Assembly (NCBI GenBank): GCA_006969625.1
Contig: CP030885.1
Location: forward strand, 2,553,430 to 2,617,429
Source: Rhodospirillaceae bacterium
GTDB taxonomy: Bacteria; Pseudomonadota; Alphaproteobacteria; Kiloniellales; DSM-21159
Direction of reading: 5' to 3'
Length of the DNA: 64,000 bases
Shown: positions 56,037 through 64,000 of the stretch, one piece after another
Layout: every line of letters starts with the position of its first letter
Numbering within the stretch: position 1 is the stretch's first letter
Position numbers and translations under genes: made by a program
The notes under the pieces: generated by a model
What the model was told of the DNA's origin: nothing
Databases searched by the model: none
The model's input: only the letters and a program-made list of their open reading frames with translations

Positions 56037-56719
56037 CGCTGCACCTCCGCAAATGCTCTGACGGTCATGGCTGCCGCGCCGACCGCCTTGATCGGGACGG
56101 CGAAGAAGCGGAATTCGGAGAGCGGCAGCGCCCCCAGGTTCGCCAGGTTCTCCACCACCAGGATGTCGCGCTTCAGGAATTCGCTATGCGCCGGGCGTTC
56201 CGGATCCCTCGGACTGTCGATGTTGAACGCGTCCACGCCGACGAGCTTGGGTCCGCGCTCGATCAAGGCGGCGATCAGGCGACGATCGATGTAGGGCCAG
56301 ACCTCGTAGCCGTCGGTGCCCCAGAAGCGGTCCCAACCGAAGCGGATCAGGGCCGCCCTGCCCTCGATGTCCTCCGGCAGTTCCACCTGCTCCGGCCCGA
56401 CAGGCTCCCCGCCCTGCGCCGCCGACACGTCCACGCGCACGCCCTCCAGCACGACCTCGTCGAGACGCAGCGCAGCGATGTCCCGGCCGCCCGGCCAGCG
56501 GTGACGCGGCGAGTCGAGATAGGTGCCGATCGAGGTGGTGAAGGCCACCTCCGTTAGCTCGAAGCTGGCCTTGCCTTCGTAGAAGGGCCGCGAGTCCTCG
56601 TGCGTCAGGAAGGGGCGCAGGCTGGCAGTGAAGCGGCGCGTCTCGCCGTCGGGCCGCCGCATGGTGAAACCCGGCATCCCGTCGGCGAAGCTGTGGGACA
56701 GATCGATGAAGCGAGTCAT
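56033..56719 (-). CDS. Cyclase family protein (kynurenine-formamidase-like)
   Basis: The 228-residue protein starts MTRFIDLSHSFADGMPGFTM, typical of the metal-dependent cyclase/KynB fold. The family motif HxGTHxDxPxH appears here as TSIGTYLDSPRHRWPGG: the first two His are replaced by Ser and Tyr while the last Asp and His remain. Activity on the usual amides is therefore doubtful. It ends VPIKAVGAAAMTVRAFAEVQ. It is translationally coupled to the SDR gene and divergent from a LysR regulator, suggesting control by it. Confidence 0.85.
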   Translation of the reverse strand: MTRFIDLSHSFADGMPGFTMRRPDGETRRFTASLRPFLTHEDSRPFYEGKASFELTEVAFTTSIGTYLDSPRHRWPGGRDIAALRLDEVVLEGVRVDVSAAQGGEPVGPEQVELPEDIEGRAALIRFGWDRFWGTDGYEVWPYIDRRLIAALIERGPKLVGVDAFNIDSPRDPERPAHSEFLKRDILVVENLANLGALPLSEFRFFAVPIKAVGAAAMTVRAFAEVQR

Positions 56720-56842
56720 TCCGGACCGCGACCTCATGCTCTGGTTGTCTATCAGGTTCTCTCACATCTAAATCATTTGATCCCAACACTGGCGCGAATA
56801 AATTTTCGGCTCTGTCAGAAAAAATCCACAAGAAGGTGAAGC
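56720..56842. promoter_or_regulatory. Divergent promoter region, cyclase / LysR
   Basis: A short AT-rich gap between a LysR gene and the operon it probably controls, the standard arrangement. I see no exact T-N11-A palindrome; AAATCATTTGATCC is an imperfect candidate. Confidence 0.4.
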
Positions 56843-57748
56843 TTGCCACGGCATCTCCCCTCGCTGAAGGCCCTGACCTCGTTCGAGGCCGCCGCGCGCA
56901 CCGGCAGCCTCTCCAAGGCGGCACGTGAGCTGAACGTCACGCACGGCGCCATCAGCCGGGCCGTGCGCCTGCTCGAACGGGAGTTGGGCCGTCCGCTGCT
57001 CCAGCGCAGCGGCAGCGGCGTGACGGCGACCGACGCGGGCGAGCGTCTGGCCAGGGAGGTCGCGACCGCCTGGGCGCGCGTTCGCAGCACCTGGGAGTCC
57101 CTAGGCCAGTCGGCGGACGGCGACACCGTCACCGTGACGCTCTCCACCTCACTCGCCCTGAAGTGGCTCGTGCCCCGCCTCAGCGCCTTTCAGATGCGCG
57201 CACCCGACGTCACCTTGCGCCTCGTTACGGACGACCGCGTGCTCGACTTGGCACGGCACGGTATCGACGGTGCCCTGCGGTTCGGCACCGGCCCCTGGCC
57301 GGACTGCCAAGTGCGCTTCAGCGTGACCGAGCGGCTCGTGCCGGTCGCCTCGCCGTCGCTCCTGGAGCAGGCCGGAGTGGCGCCCGGCGGCCTGGACGTG
57401 GAGTGCGTCCTTCGGCTGCCCATGCTGAACGACGAGGTCCACCCGGGCTGGGACGCTTGGGCAACGCTGGCTTGTCAGCCGCCGCCGCCGCCCACCGGCA
57501 GCCGCGGCCAGTTCCAGGACACGGCCGTCCTGATCGGCGCCGCCATCTCCGGGCGGGGCGCGGCGCTGGTCCGTCACCTGCTGGCGAACGATGACCTCGA
57601 GGCGGGCCGGCTCGTGCGCCTGCCGGGTCCCTCGGTGGAGTTGGCCGGGCGCCTGAGCGTCCTGGCGGCTCCCGGCCCGGTCAGCCCGGCCTGGCAGGCC
57701 TTCGAGGCATGGCTGCGGGAGGAGCTCCAGGTGGCAAAGGCCCACTGA
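56843..57748 (+). CDS. LysR-type transcriptional regulator, GcvA-like
   Basis: This 301-residue regulator has an N-terminal winged helix-turn-helix (LKALTSFEAAARTGSLSKAA, ELNVTHGAISRAVRLLEREL) and a C-terminal ligand-binding domain (LALKWLVPRLSAFQMRAPDV). The TTG at 56843 is used because GAAGGTG lies just upstream and no nearer ATG fits the helix-turn-helix. It likely controls the divergent cyclase-SDR pair. Confidence 0.92.
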   Translation: MPRHLPSLKALTSFEAAARTGSLSKAARELNVTHGAISRAVRLLERELGRPLLQRSGSGVTATDAGERLAREVATAWARVRSTWESLGQSADGDTVTVTLSTSLALKWLVPRLSAFQMRAPDVTLRLVTDDRVLDLARHGIDGALRFGTGPWPDCQVRFSVTERLVPVASPSLLEQAGVAPGGLDVECVLRLPMLNDEVHPGWDAWATLACQPPPPPTGSRGQFQDTAVLIGAAISGRGAALVRHLLANDDLEAGRLVRLPGPSVELAGRLSVLAAPGPVSPAWQAFEAWLREELQVAKAH

Positions 57749-57838
57749 GCGGGTCGGGCTGATGGCCGTCTGGGTCCAACGCGCCTCGGCAGGGAACCGG
57801 AAACCCCATCTCGGCAGCGACGACGCCCAGTCTATCCT

Positions 57839-58768
57839 TCAGTGGCCCGAGCTCGCTTGAGCCTGCCGTTCGCGGCGAAAGACGTAGACGCCCGCGCCGA
57901 GGATGATCGCGGTGCCGAGCCAGGTGAGAGTGTCCGGGAAGTTGCCGAAGACGAGGAAACCCAGCAGCGTCGCCCCCACGATCTCGAGGTATTGCAGCGG
58001 CGCGAGCAAGCTTGCCTCGGCGTTGCGGAAGGCGAAGGTGATCAGCAGGAATGTCAGTGCGGCAAGCGCCCCGGCGCCGAGCACGGCGCCGACGGCCCAA
58101 CCCGGAACCGTCGAGAGCGACGTCCCCTCGCGCCAGAACACCGACGTCGCGAGATGTACGAACAGCATGACCGCCGCGGAGGAAAAGGTCGCGCCGAGCT
58201 GGAGGGAAAGCGCTGAGCGCGTGCGTGTCGCCTTGCGGACGACGATCATGTTGAACGCATACGCGAGCGCCGCCAGCACCGGCAGCAAGACCACAGGGCC
58301 GAACACCGCAAAGTTCGGCTTGATCACGATCAGTGCCCCGATCAAGCCCACGGCCACGGCCGCATAGCGCCGCGGCCCGGCCCTCTCTCCCAGAAACGGC
58401 CGTGCCAGGATCGTCAGGAGGAGCGGCTCGATGAAGAAGATCGCGATGGCGGTTGCGATCGGCATCGTCTCGAAGGCCGTAATGAGACAAAACAGCACGA
58501 CGACGACAAGGGCACCCGATGCCACGGCGGGAAGCGAGAACATGTTCCCCGAGAGACGTTGTCTCATCAGGAACGCGACCGGCAAGAAGAAGACGGCTTG
58601 CGCCACCGTCCGCCAGACGGTGACATCGAACGGCGTAGCGACGCTGGTCAAGAGCTTCGAGATAGCGTCGCCGATCGGCAGCAGCGCCATGGCGACGCAC
58701 ATCGCGATCATGCCGTTGCGCTTTGCGGCGGCCTCGCTTCGGCAGGCAGTGAAGCTTCTGTCGGACAT
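57839..58768 (-). CDS. DMT superfamily (EamA) transporter
   Basis: This 309-residue protein with ten helices has two EamA repeats: the first KRNGMIAMCVAMALLPIGDA to ERAGPRRYAAVAVGLIGALI, the second VVLLPVLAALAYAFNMIVVR to YLEIVGATLLGFLVFGNFPD. It probably exports a small metabolite. The ATG at 58768 follows GAGGGAG; the frame extends to a GTG at 58819. It has an AT-rich upstream region. Confidence 0.9.
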   Translation of the reverse strand: MSDRSFTACRSEAAAKRNGMIAMCVAMALLPIGDAISKLLTSVATPFDVTVWRTVAQAVFFLPVAFLMRQRLSGNMFSLPAVASGALVVVVLFCLITAFETMPIATAIAIFFIEPLLLTILARPFLGERAGPRRYAAVAVGLIGALIVIKPNFAVFGPVVLLPVLAALAYAFNMIVVRKATRTRSALSLQLGATFSSAAVMLFVHLATSVFWREGTSLSTVPGWAVGAVLGAGALAALTFLLITFAFRNAEASLLAPLQYLEIVGATLLGFLVFGNFPDTLTWLGTAIILGAGVYVFRRERQAQASSGH

Positions 58769-59334
58769 CTCCCTCTTCTCGCTCGCGGCAACGACCGGCG
58801 GCCGCAGGTCGCCACACACCCCATTGGCCGAGCCTCAAGATTGGCGGGCCTTTCAAGTCAAAACTGGGAAAGTCACGTGTCTTCTCCTGACAGAAACCGT
58901 CAATCTGCAGATTCAGCAAATTATATATCACCAGGAATCGTGAAACGACTTAGTTTTAGTTGAGTTTTTCTCGTCTTATTTAAACGACAGACACCCTCTT
59001 TCTACAGATTTTCACACCACTTTTCTCGCGATAAAGAATCGTCGAGCTGTGAACTCAGGTCGTATGACTGTGGTCGCGCGCGAGCGACGTCGTGGACCAC
59101 GCACGAGCTCGAACGCGCTGGTCGGCCTCCCGGTCACGACCGAGCGGTGGTCCCGCCGTCGCGCGACGACCACGCCATTCGTGTTGCCACAAAGCCCCGC
59201 GCCAGCATTCCTCATGACGCAGCGCATCTCGCAGTGCCTGCCGCCACTGCCGCCAGGCGGCGCCTGTCGCATGAAGGCTCGTTTGCCAGGAAATTGGGAG
59301 ACGTGCAGTGTTCGCAGAAGAGGAGTGCTGGGTG
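58769..59334. other. Long intergenic region with AT-rich core
   Basis: From about 58860 to 59045 the DNA is AT-rich (AAATTATATATCACCAGG, TTAGTTTTAGTTGAG) and contains the perfect palindrome AATCTGCAGATT (58902-58913). From 59050 on it is GC-rich again. Open frames in both directions look random in composition. Promoter and operator for the DMT gene are likely in the AT-rich part. Confidence 0.4.
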
Positions 59335-59418
59335 ATGCGGGTCGAACCCGCCAGCACCAGGCATACGGGCGAGGTCGTCTCCAAGCGTACGAAGGGAATC
59401 GAAGAGCAACTCGAGTGA
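59335..59418 (+). CDS. Possible 27-residue peptide or gene remnant
   Basis: ATG 59335 starts MRVEPASTRHTGEVVSKRTK and ends GIEEQLE. AAGAGGAG lies nine bases upstream. The frame is also open upstream (RRAVFAEEECWVMRVEP) to a TGA, so it could instead be the 3' end of a decayed gene. No family recognised. Confidence 0.3.
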   Translation: MRVEPASTRHTGEVVSKRTKGIEEQLE

Positions 59419-59430
59419 GCCGACACTGGC

Positions 59431-60177
59431 TCAGTAGGTGGCGCGCCCGCCCGATACGTCCCAAACGGCGCCGGTCGAGAAGCTGCAGGCGTTCGAGGAC
59501 AGGAAGAGGACTAGGCGGGCGATCTCCTCCGGCGCGCCGAAGCGGCCGAGCGGGATCTTGGCGAGCACGGCGTCCTTGTGCGCTTGCGGGATCTCGTCGA
59601 AGAAGGGCGTGCGTACGGCGGCTGGGGCGATGCAGTTGACCAGCACGCCGGTTCCCGCGACCTCCTTGCCCAGCGCCTTGGTCAAGGCGACGACGCCGGC
59701 CTTGGCGGAGCTGTAGGCCGCGGCGTTGGCGTTGCCTTCCTTGGCGGCGATCGAGGCGAGATTGACCACGCGTCCCCAGCCGGCCTCCAGCATGTCGGGC
59801 AGCAGGCGCCGGGTGACCAGGAAGACGCTGTCCAGGTTGAGCGCGTGGATCCGGCGCCAGTCCTCCAGACTCAGCTCCAGCAGTGGACAGGTCGGCCCGG
59901 CCGCGCCGGCGCAGTTCACCAGGATGTGGACGGGTCCGAGCACCGCCCTGCTGGCGGCAACGGCCGCCTCCACCGAGGCTGGGTCGGTGACGTCGGCCTG
60001 GATCCGGTGCACGGACCCTGACGACTGCGCGCCGGCCGGCGGCGCCTTCAGGTCCCAGGCGGCGACGCGCGCGCCGGCGTCACGCAGCGCAGTCACGCAG
60101 GCGGCGCCGATGCCGCCTGCGCCGCCGGTGACCACGGCCGCGCGCCCGCGCAGATCGATATCCAAGGCGTGCGGCAC
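59431..60177 (-). CDS. SDR family oxidoreductase (FabG-like)
   Basis: This 248-residue classical SDR has nucleotide loop VVTGGAGGIGAACVTALRDA, Asp in AWDLKAP (favouring NAD), NCAGAAG, catalytic Ser in NLASIAAKEGN, and YSSAK with the active Tyr/Lys. It ends with ACSFSTGAVWDVSGGRATY. The GTG at 60177 is five bases after the TRAP permease stop; a TTG at 60165 is possible. Linked to a TAXI-TRAP importer and an epimerase, it probably oxidises an imported sugar acid or similar (inference). Confidence 0.9.
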   Translation of the reverse strand: MPHALDIDLRGRAAVVTGGAGGIGAACVTALRDAGARVAAWDLKAPPAGAQSSGSVHRIQADVTDPASVEAAVAASRAVLGPVHILVNCAGAAGPTCPLLELSLEDWRRIHALNLDSVFLVTRRLLPDMLEAGWGRVVNLASIAAKEGNANAAAYSSAKAGVVALTKALGKEVAGTGVLVNCIAPAAVRTPFFDEIPQAHKDAVLAKIPLGRFGAPEEIARLVLFLSSNACSFSTGAVWDVSGGRATY

Positions 60178-60182
60178 GCTGC

Positions 60183-62066
60183 TCAGACGCCGAACAGGAA
60201 GATCAGGGCGAAGCCCGCGGCGGCGGCGGCCAGGCGCAACAGGATGCCGCGGCTGGGCCCGACCACGCCGAAGGCGATCAGCGACAGGCCGGCGCCGATC
60301 TTGACCAGCGCCAGCAGCGCAAGCAACGGCGCTTCGGCCAGCAGCAGCAGCGAGGGGTTGGCGACGAACCCCATGGGCACGAGGAACAGCCCCAGCCCCA
60401 GCGTCATCGAGCGGAAGGCCACCGGCAGCCATGGCGTGTCGGCGATGCCGGCGGCGATGAAGACGTTGCCGCACACCGGCGGCGTGATCGTGCAAAGCAG
60501 CGCGTACCAGAAGACGAAAAGGTGGGCGTAGAGCTCCGGCAGGCCGAGCTCGACCAGCGCCGGCCCCGCCACCGCGACGCAGATCACGTAGGCCGCGGTG
60601 GTCGGCAGCTCCATGCCGAGCACGAGGCTGGCCAGCGCCGTGAGCAGCAGCGCGATCCACAGCTCCCCGCCCGAGGCGGAGAGGATCAGCGAAGTGATCT
60701 TCACGCCCAGCCCGGTCATGTGGAAGACGCCGACGATCAGGCTGGCGCAGACGATGATCGCGGCGATCGTCGCGATCTGGCAACCGGCATCGACGCAGCC
60801 TGTCCACAAGCGGTTGGCGAAGCGGCGCAAATCGACGTTGCCGAGCGAGTCGGTGGCCAACAGCAGAAGAGTGGCCGCGGTCGCGAAGACCGCGGCATAG
60901 GGCGCGGTGTAGCCCGTGAAGGCGAGCATGTAGACGAGGATGCCGAAGGGGACCAGGAAGAAGGGCACGGTGCGCACGACCAGCGACCAGCCCGGCAGCT
61001 CGTCCCGGTTCAGGCCCCGCAGACCGTAGCGCAGGGCGAAAAAGTGCACACCCGTCCAGGCGGTCAGGAAGAAGAGGACCGCCGGCGGGGTCGCCGCCAC
61101 CATGATGCTGGTGTAGTCGGTGCGCAGCAGCTCGGCCATGACGAAGATGCCGGCCCCCATCAGCGGCGGCATGATCTGGCCGCCGGTCGAGGCCACGGCC
61201 TCGGTGGCGGCCGCCATCGACGGCGGGTAGCCCAGGCGCTTCATCGCCGGAATCGTGATCATGCCGGTCGAGGCGGTGTTCGCCGCGGCCACGCCGGAGA
61301 TCGTCCCGTACATGGCGCTCGACAGCACCGCGATCTTCGCCGCACCCGCGCGAAAGCGCCCCGCGATTTGCGTCGCCAGCGCCATGAAGCCGGTGCCGGC
61401 CGTGCCAGCGGAAACAAAGGCGCCCAGGACGATGAAGGGTGCGATGACCTCGGCGGAGATGCCGGTCAGGTTCGACCACATGCCGCCGCCGGTGATCACC
61501 AGGGTGCCGAGGTAGTAGTCGGGCGGCAGCCCGGCGTGGCCGAACTGTCCCGGTATCAGATACCCGAAATAGCCGTAGAGCAGCACCAGGACGGTGATCG
61601 CCGGCAGTACCCACTTGATGGCCCGCCTGGCCATCTCCAGCGCGACGACGATCACCGCCACCGCCGCGACCCGCTGCAGGTCGTTGGCGAGCGAGCCGTA
61701 CTGGTCGACCAGTCGGTCGCTCTCGACCGCGATGAAGCCGGCCGAGAACAGGCCCGCCAGGCCGAAGGCATAGCCGCTCCAGCGCGCCAGCCGGCTGGGC
61801 GCGGCTGCGAACAGGAAGATCCACGGCAGCGCCAAAATGAAGTGCAGCGGCCGGGTGATCAGGTTCGGGATCAGGCCCGAAAAGACGAGATAGAGGTGGA
61901 AGCCGACCGATGCCAGGCCGCAGGCGAGCATCGCCCAGTCGCGCGCCGACAGCCGCGACAGCGGCCCTGCGAGCGGACCGCTCTCGGGGATCCCGCGCTC
62001 CTCCTCGACGACGAGCACGGGCCCCGAGGACGCTCCCACTGGGGTGGCGGACACCGGTCGTTCCAA
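60183..62066 (-). CDS. TRAP transporter fused permease (TAXI type), second system
   Basis: This 627-residue inner-membrane protein has the TAXI-type signatures MYGTISGVAAANTASTGMIT, ASTGGQIMPPLMGAGIFVMA, LGMELPTTAAYVICVAVAGP and CTITPPVCGNVFIAAGIADT. The DctQ-like N-terminal half is short. It lies 12 bp downstream of its binding-protein gene. Same family as 18487-20742 but clearly diverged and shorter. Confidence 0.93.
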   Translation of the reverse strand: MERPVSATPVGASSGPVLVVEEERGIPESGPLAGPLSRLSARDWAMLACGLASVGFHLYLVFSGLIPNLITRPLHFILALPWIFLFAAAPSRLARWSGYAFGLAGLFSAGFIAVESDRLVDQYGSLANDLQRVAAVAVIVVALEMARRAIKWVLPAITVLVLLYGYFGYLIPGQFGHAGLPPDYYLGTLVITGGGMWSNLTGISAEVIAPFIVLGAFVSAGTAGTGFMALATQIAGRFRAGAAKIAVLSSAMYGTISGVAAANTASTGMITIPAMKRLGYPPSMAAATEAVASTGGQIMPPLMGAGIFVMAELLRTDYTSIMVAATPPAVLFFLTAWTGVHFFALRYGLRGLNRDELPGWSLVVRTVPFFLVPFGILVYMLAFTGYTAPYAAVFATAATLLLLATDSLGNVDLRRFANRLWTGCVDAGCQIATIAAIIVCASLIVGVFHMTGLGVKITSLILSASGGELWIALLLTALASLVLGMELPTTAAYVICVAVAGPALVELGLPELYAHLFVFWYALLCTITPPVCGNVFIAAGIADTPWLPVAFRSMTLGLGLFLVPMGFVANPSLLLLAEAPLLALLALVKIGAGLSLIAFGVVGPSRGILLRLAAAAAGFALIFLFGV

Positions 62067-62078
62067 CGCCTGGACGGC

Positions 62079-63053
62079 CTAGAGCATGGTCTCCGGCACT
62101 TCGACGCCCTGCTCCTCGTAGTAGCGGCGGGCGCCGGGATGCAGCGGTGCGCCCATCTGCGAGAGCATCTCGACCGTCACGCCGTCCCACCAGGGATTCT
62201 CGCCGGCCAGCCGGTCCTTCCACTCCCAGAAGGTCTTGGTCAGGAAGTAGGCGACCTCGTCGCTCATGTTGACAGTGCCGTAGCCGCCGACCGGCACGCC
62301 GACGGTCTGCACCGGCGCATCCTGCCCGTCGTATGTGCCGGCGGCGATCGTCAAGGGGCCGGACAGGGGGTCGAGCTCGATGACGGTCTGGCGCTCCGCG
62401 TCGCTGAGCGACAGCAGCTTCACCGGCGTGGTGGTGGCGAGCTCCACCAGCCCCGGCGTCGGATGCGAGCTGCAGGTGGAATAGCCGTCGACCTTGGCGT
62501 TGCGCATGGCCGGACCGGCGGCGTCCAGCTCGACGTCGACCAGGTCCACCTTGTCGGTCAGCTCGAGCGCGTCGAGGATCGCCTTCGTCCGCTTCTCGCA
62601 GAACGAGCCCTTGCCGCCGGCGATGAACTGCTTGCCCGCCAGATCGCTCAGGCTGTCGACCCCGGCGTCCTCGCGCACGACGAAGTGGATCGTCACGAAG
62701 GGCATGACGAAGAGGGTACGGGCGGTATCGAAAGCTTCGCCCTCGAAGGGCGCCCGGCCTTCGCGCGCCGCCGCCAGCAGGCTGGGTGGCGTGGTGAAGA
62801 AGAAGTTGCCGGGTCGGACGTTGGATTCCTTGACGTTCTGGACCGAGCCCTGGCTTTCCTCGACGGTCGGCTGGATGTCGCCGCCGCTCGCCTCCTTCAG
62901 CATCTCGGCAAGCTGGACCATCATCACGTAGTACGACGAGGTCGACTTGGCCGACTTCAGCGTGATTCGTTCTGCGGCTGAGGCCGCGCCGGCGAGCAGC
63001 GACAGTCCGGCCACGGCGGCGACGCCGGCCGCCAGAATTCCCTTCAACCTCAT
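62079..63053 (-). CDS. TAXI-family TRAP solute-binding protein, second system
   Basis: This 324-residue periplasmic protein has signal peptide MRLKGILAAGVAAVAGLSLL ending ASAAER. Core segments are STSSYYVMMVQLAEMLKEAS, QGSVQNVKESNVRPGNFFFT, FIAGGKGSFCEKRTKAILDA and the C-terminal HPGARRYYEEQGVEVPETML. The ATG at 63053 starts the signal peptide; the frame extends to 63122. First gene of a leftward TAXI-permease-SDR unit. Confidence 0.92.
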   Translation of the reverse strand: MRLKGILAAGVAAVAGLSLLAGAASAAERITLKSAKSTSSYYVMMVQLAEMLKEASGGDIQPTVEESQGSVQNVKESNVRPGNFFFTTPPSLLAAAREGRAPFEGEAFDTARTLFVMPFVTIHFVVREDAGVDSLSDLAGKQFIAGGKGSFCEKRTKAILDALELTDKVDLVDVELDAAGPAMRNAKVDGYSTCSSHPTPGLVELATTTPVKLLSLSDAERQTVIELDPLSGPLTIAAGTYDGQDAPVQTVGVPVGGYGTVNMSDEVAYFLTKTFWEWKDRLAGENPWWDGVTVEMLSQMGAPLHPGARRYYEEQGVEVPETML

Positions 63054-63243
63054 GCAGCGTTCCTTCCCTGATGGCGTGTTCCGCGCTTCGCGCGCGTCGT
63101 CTCTTATCAGCCGTCGCCGCAAACCCTATAGGGATTTTGCGACAAGACAGGCGAAACTCTGCGGGGCGAACGACCGGACGGTCAAGCCGAACGGGGGCAC
63201 GACGCCCCAAGAGCCCGGAAAGCGAGCAGGGGCGGAGAAGGTA

Positions 63244-64000
63244 ATGCATCTTCTGGTCACCGGAGCGGCCGGCGAACTGGGAACCGCCGTTCTCCAGGCC
63301 CTGGAGGCGGGTGTTCGGCACGGGGATGTCGCACCGCCCGATCGGGTGCTGACGGCCGACCTCGCCGAGCGCCTGCCCTGCCCCCCAGAGTCCCTGCCGG
63401 TCGAGCACGCCCCCATCGATCTCGCCGACCCGGCGGCCGTCGAAACGCTCCCGCTCGCGGAGATCGACTCCGTCGTGCACTGCGCCTCGCCGACCGGCGT
63501 CCGTGCGGAGCGGGACTTGGCCGGAACGCTGGCCCTGAACGTCGAGCTGACGCGCCGACTGGCTTTCGCTCTGCCGAGCGGCGCGCGGCTGCTGTTCGCC
63601 AGCTCGGTTGCCGCTATCGGCGACTTCGGCGCGGCTGGGCCCGCTGGCGAAGACGCGCCGCTGCGCCCGCGTGGCGGCTATGGCACCGCGAAGGCCATGA
63701 CCGAACTGCTGCTCCAGCATCTTCGCGACAGCGGCCGGTGCGACGCGCGCGCGCTGCGCCTGCCGACGCTCCTGGTGCGCCGCGCGCAGCGCCGGGGCCG
63801 CCCGTCCACCGGGTTCCTCAGCGACCTGGTGAAGGCGTTTCGCGCGGACGCGCCCTTCACGGCGCCGGCGCCCCTGGACTTCCCGATCGCCGTCGCCGCC
63901 GGACGCACGGCTGCTGCAGCCATGGTCACGGCGCTGCGGATGGATGCGCCGGCCTGGGGCCGCCGGGCCGTGGCGAACCTGCCCGCCGTCCCCGCTACAG
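63244..64000 (+). CDS. NAD-dependent epimerase/dehydratase family protein, cut by right edge
   Basis: From ATG 63244 (GAGAAGG just upstream) the frame runs at least 252 residues to the window end. It starts MHLLVTGAAGELGTAVLQAL (NAD loop), then VVHCASPTG, LLFASSVAAIGDFGA and YGTAKAMTELLLQH with catalytic YxxxK. ALRLPTLLVRRAQRRGRPST resembles D-erythronate dehydrogenase (DenD)-like members. Divergent from the TAXI-TRAP unit, it may join the same catabolic pathway. Confidence 0.85.
   Translation, partial: MHLLVTGAAGELGTAVLQALEAGVRHGDVAPPDRVLTADLAERLPCPPESLPVEHAPIDLADPAAVETLPLAEIDSVVHCASPTGVRAERDLAGTLALNVELTRRLAFALPSGARLLFASSVAAIGDFGAAGPAGEDAPLRPRGGYGTAKAMTELLLQHLRDSGRCDARALRLPTLLVRRAQRRGRPSTGFLSDLVKAFRADAPFTAPAPLDFPIAVAAGRTAAAAMVTALRMDAPAWGRRAVANLPAVPAT

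Noticed and set aside
59340..59375. tRNA-like T arm (GGGTTCGACCC on the minus strand)
   Set aside because: The flanking bases do not form a 5-bp T stem with a 7-nt loop and no acceptor, D or anticodon arm can be drawn.
59431..63720. A single 1429-codon open frame on the minus strand
   Set aside because: Only its last 249 codons are protein-like (the SDR). The rest runs antisense-frame through the TRAP permease and TAXI genes; GC-rich DNA gives such long shadows.

Overview
The window is about 64 kb of GC-rich bacterial DNA. It looks like chromosome of an alphaproteobacterium, most likely a marine or saline member of Rhodospirillales/Kiloniellales. The signs are: an NDUFS4-type complex I accessory protein, two PAS_5-type single-domain proteins of a kind common in Rhodospirillales, TAXI-type TRAP transporters with fused permeases, a CoxSLM-type molybdenum hydroxylase, and CCA-encoding tRNA genes. 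No rRNA operon, CRISPR array, integrase or prophage is visible; the only recognisable insertion sequence is one IS481-type element.

Layout, left part (1-17 kb): a phosphonate/phosphate ABC transporter (phnC-phnD, cut by the left edge, with two strong hairpins between the genes); a PAS_5 protein; the IS481-type element; tRNA-Arg and tRNA-Pro around an NDUFS4-like gene; an SH3-like protein; release factor 3 (prfC). Just past prfC lies a small island of about 1.6 kb ending in a second copy of the prfC 3' end. It holds a truncated gene and two paralogous membrane-anchored proteins. Then come a 47-residue basic protein, an O-methyltransferase, DUF192 and histone-deacetylase-like genes, a TPP riboswitch driving thiZ-thiX, a tandem universal stress protein, a fasciclin protein and an NhaD-type antiporter.

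Middle part (17-47 kb): a TAXI-TRAP transporter runs into coxG and a form II coxSLM molybdenum hydroxylase. A ydbH-ynbE-ydbL envelope lipid-transport operon is inserted before the maturation genes (coxD, coxE, two XdhC-type genes and a fused MoeA-like/MocA protein). Next are an alpha/beta hydrolase and a class II aldolase, a histidine kinase paired with a periplasmic molybdopterin-fold protein, a desaturase, a chromate transporter, cytochrome c', a second histidine kinase, and a copper/redox group (cytochrome b561, CopC, CopD, cytochrome c, multicopper oxidase).

Right part (47-64 kb): a second PAS_5 gene; a 143-nt near-perfect hairpin; then a leftward set of four genes with no obvious textbook function (ATP-grasp ligase, a 666-residue papain-fold-like protein, an MFS transporter, a PEP-synthase-like protein). 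The leader of the first gene carries a good sigma70 promoter immediately followed by a terminator hairpin. This set is my best candidate for an undescribed system. The window ends with a cupin, a divergent SDR/cyclase pair opposite a LysR regulator, a DMT exporter, and a catabolic-looking group (SDR, TAXI-TRAP permease and binding protein, NAD-dependent epimerase cut by the right edge).
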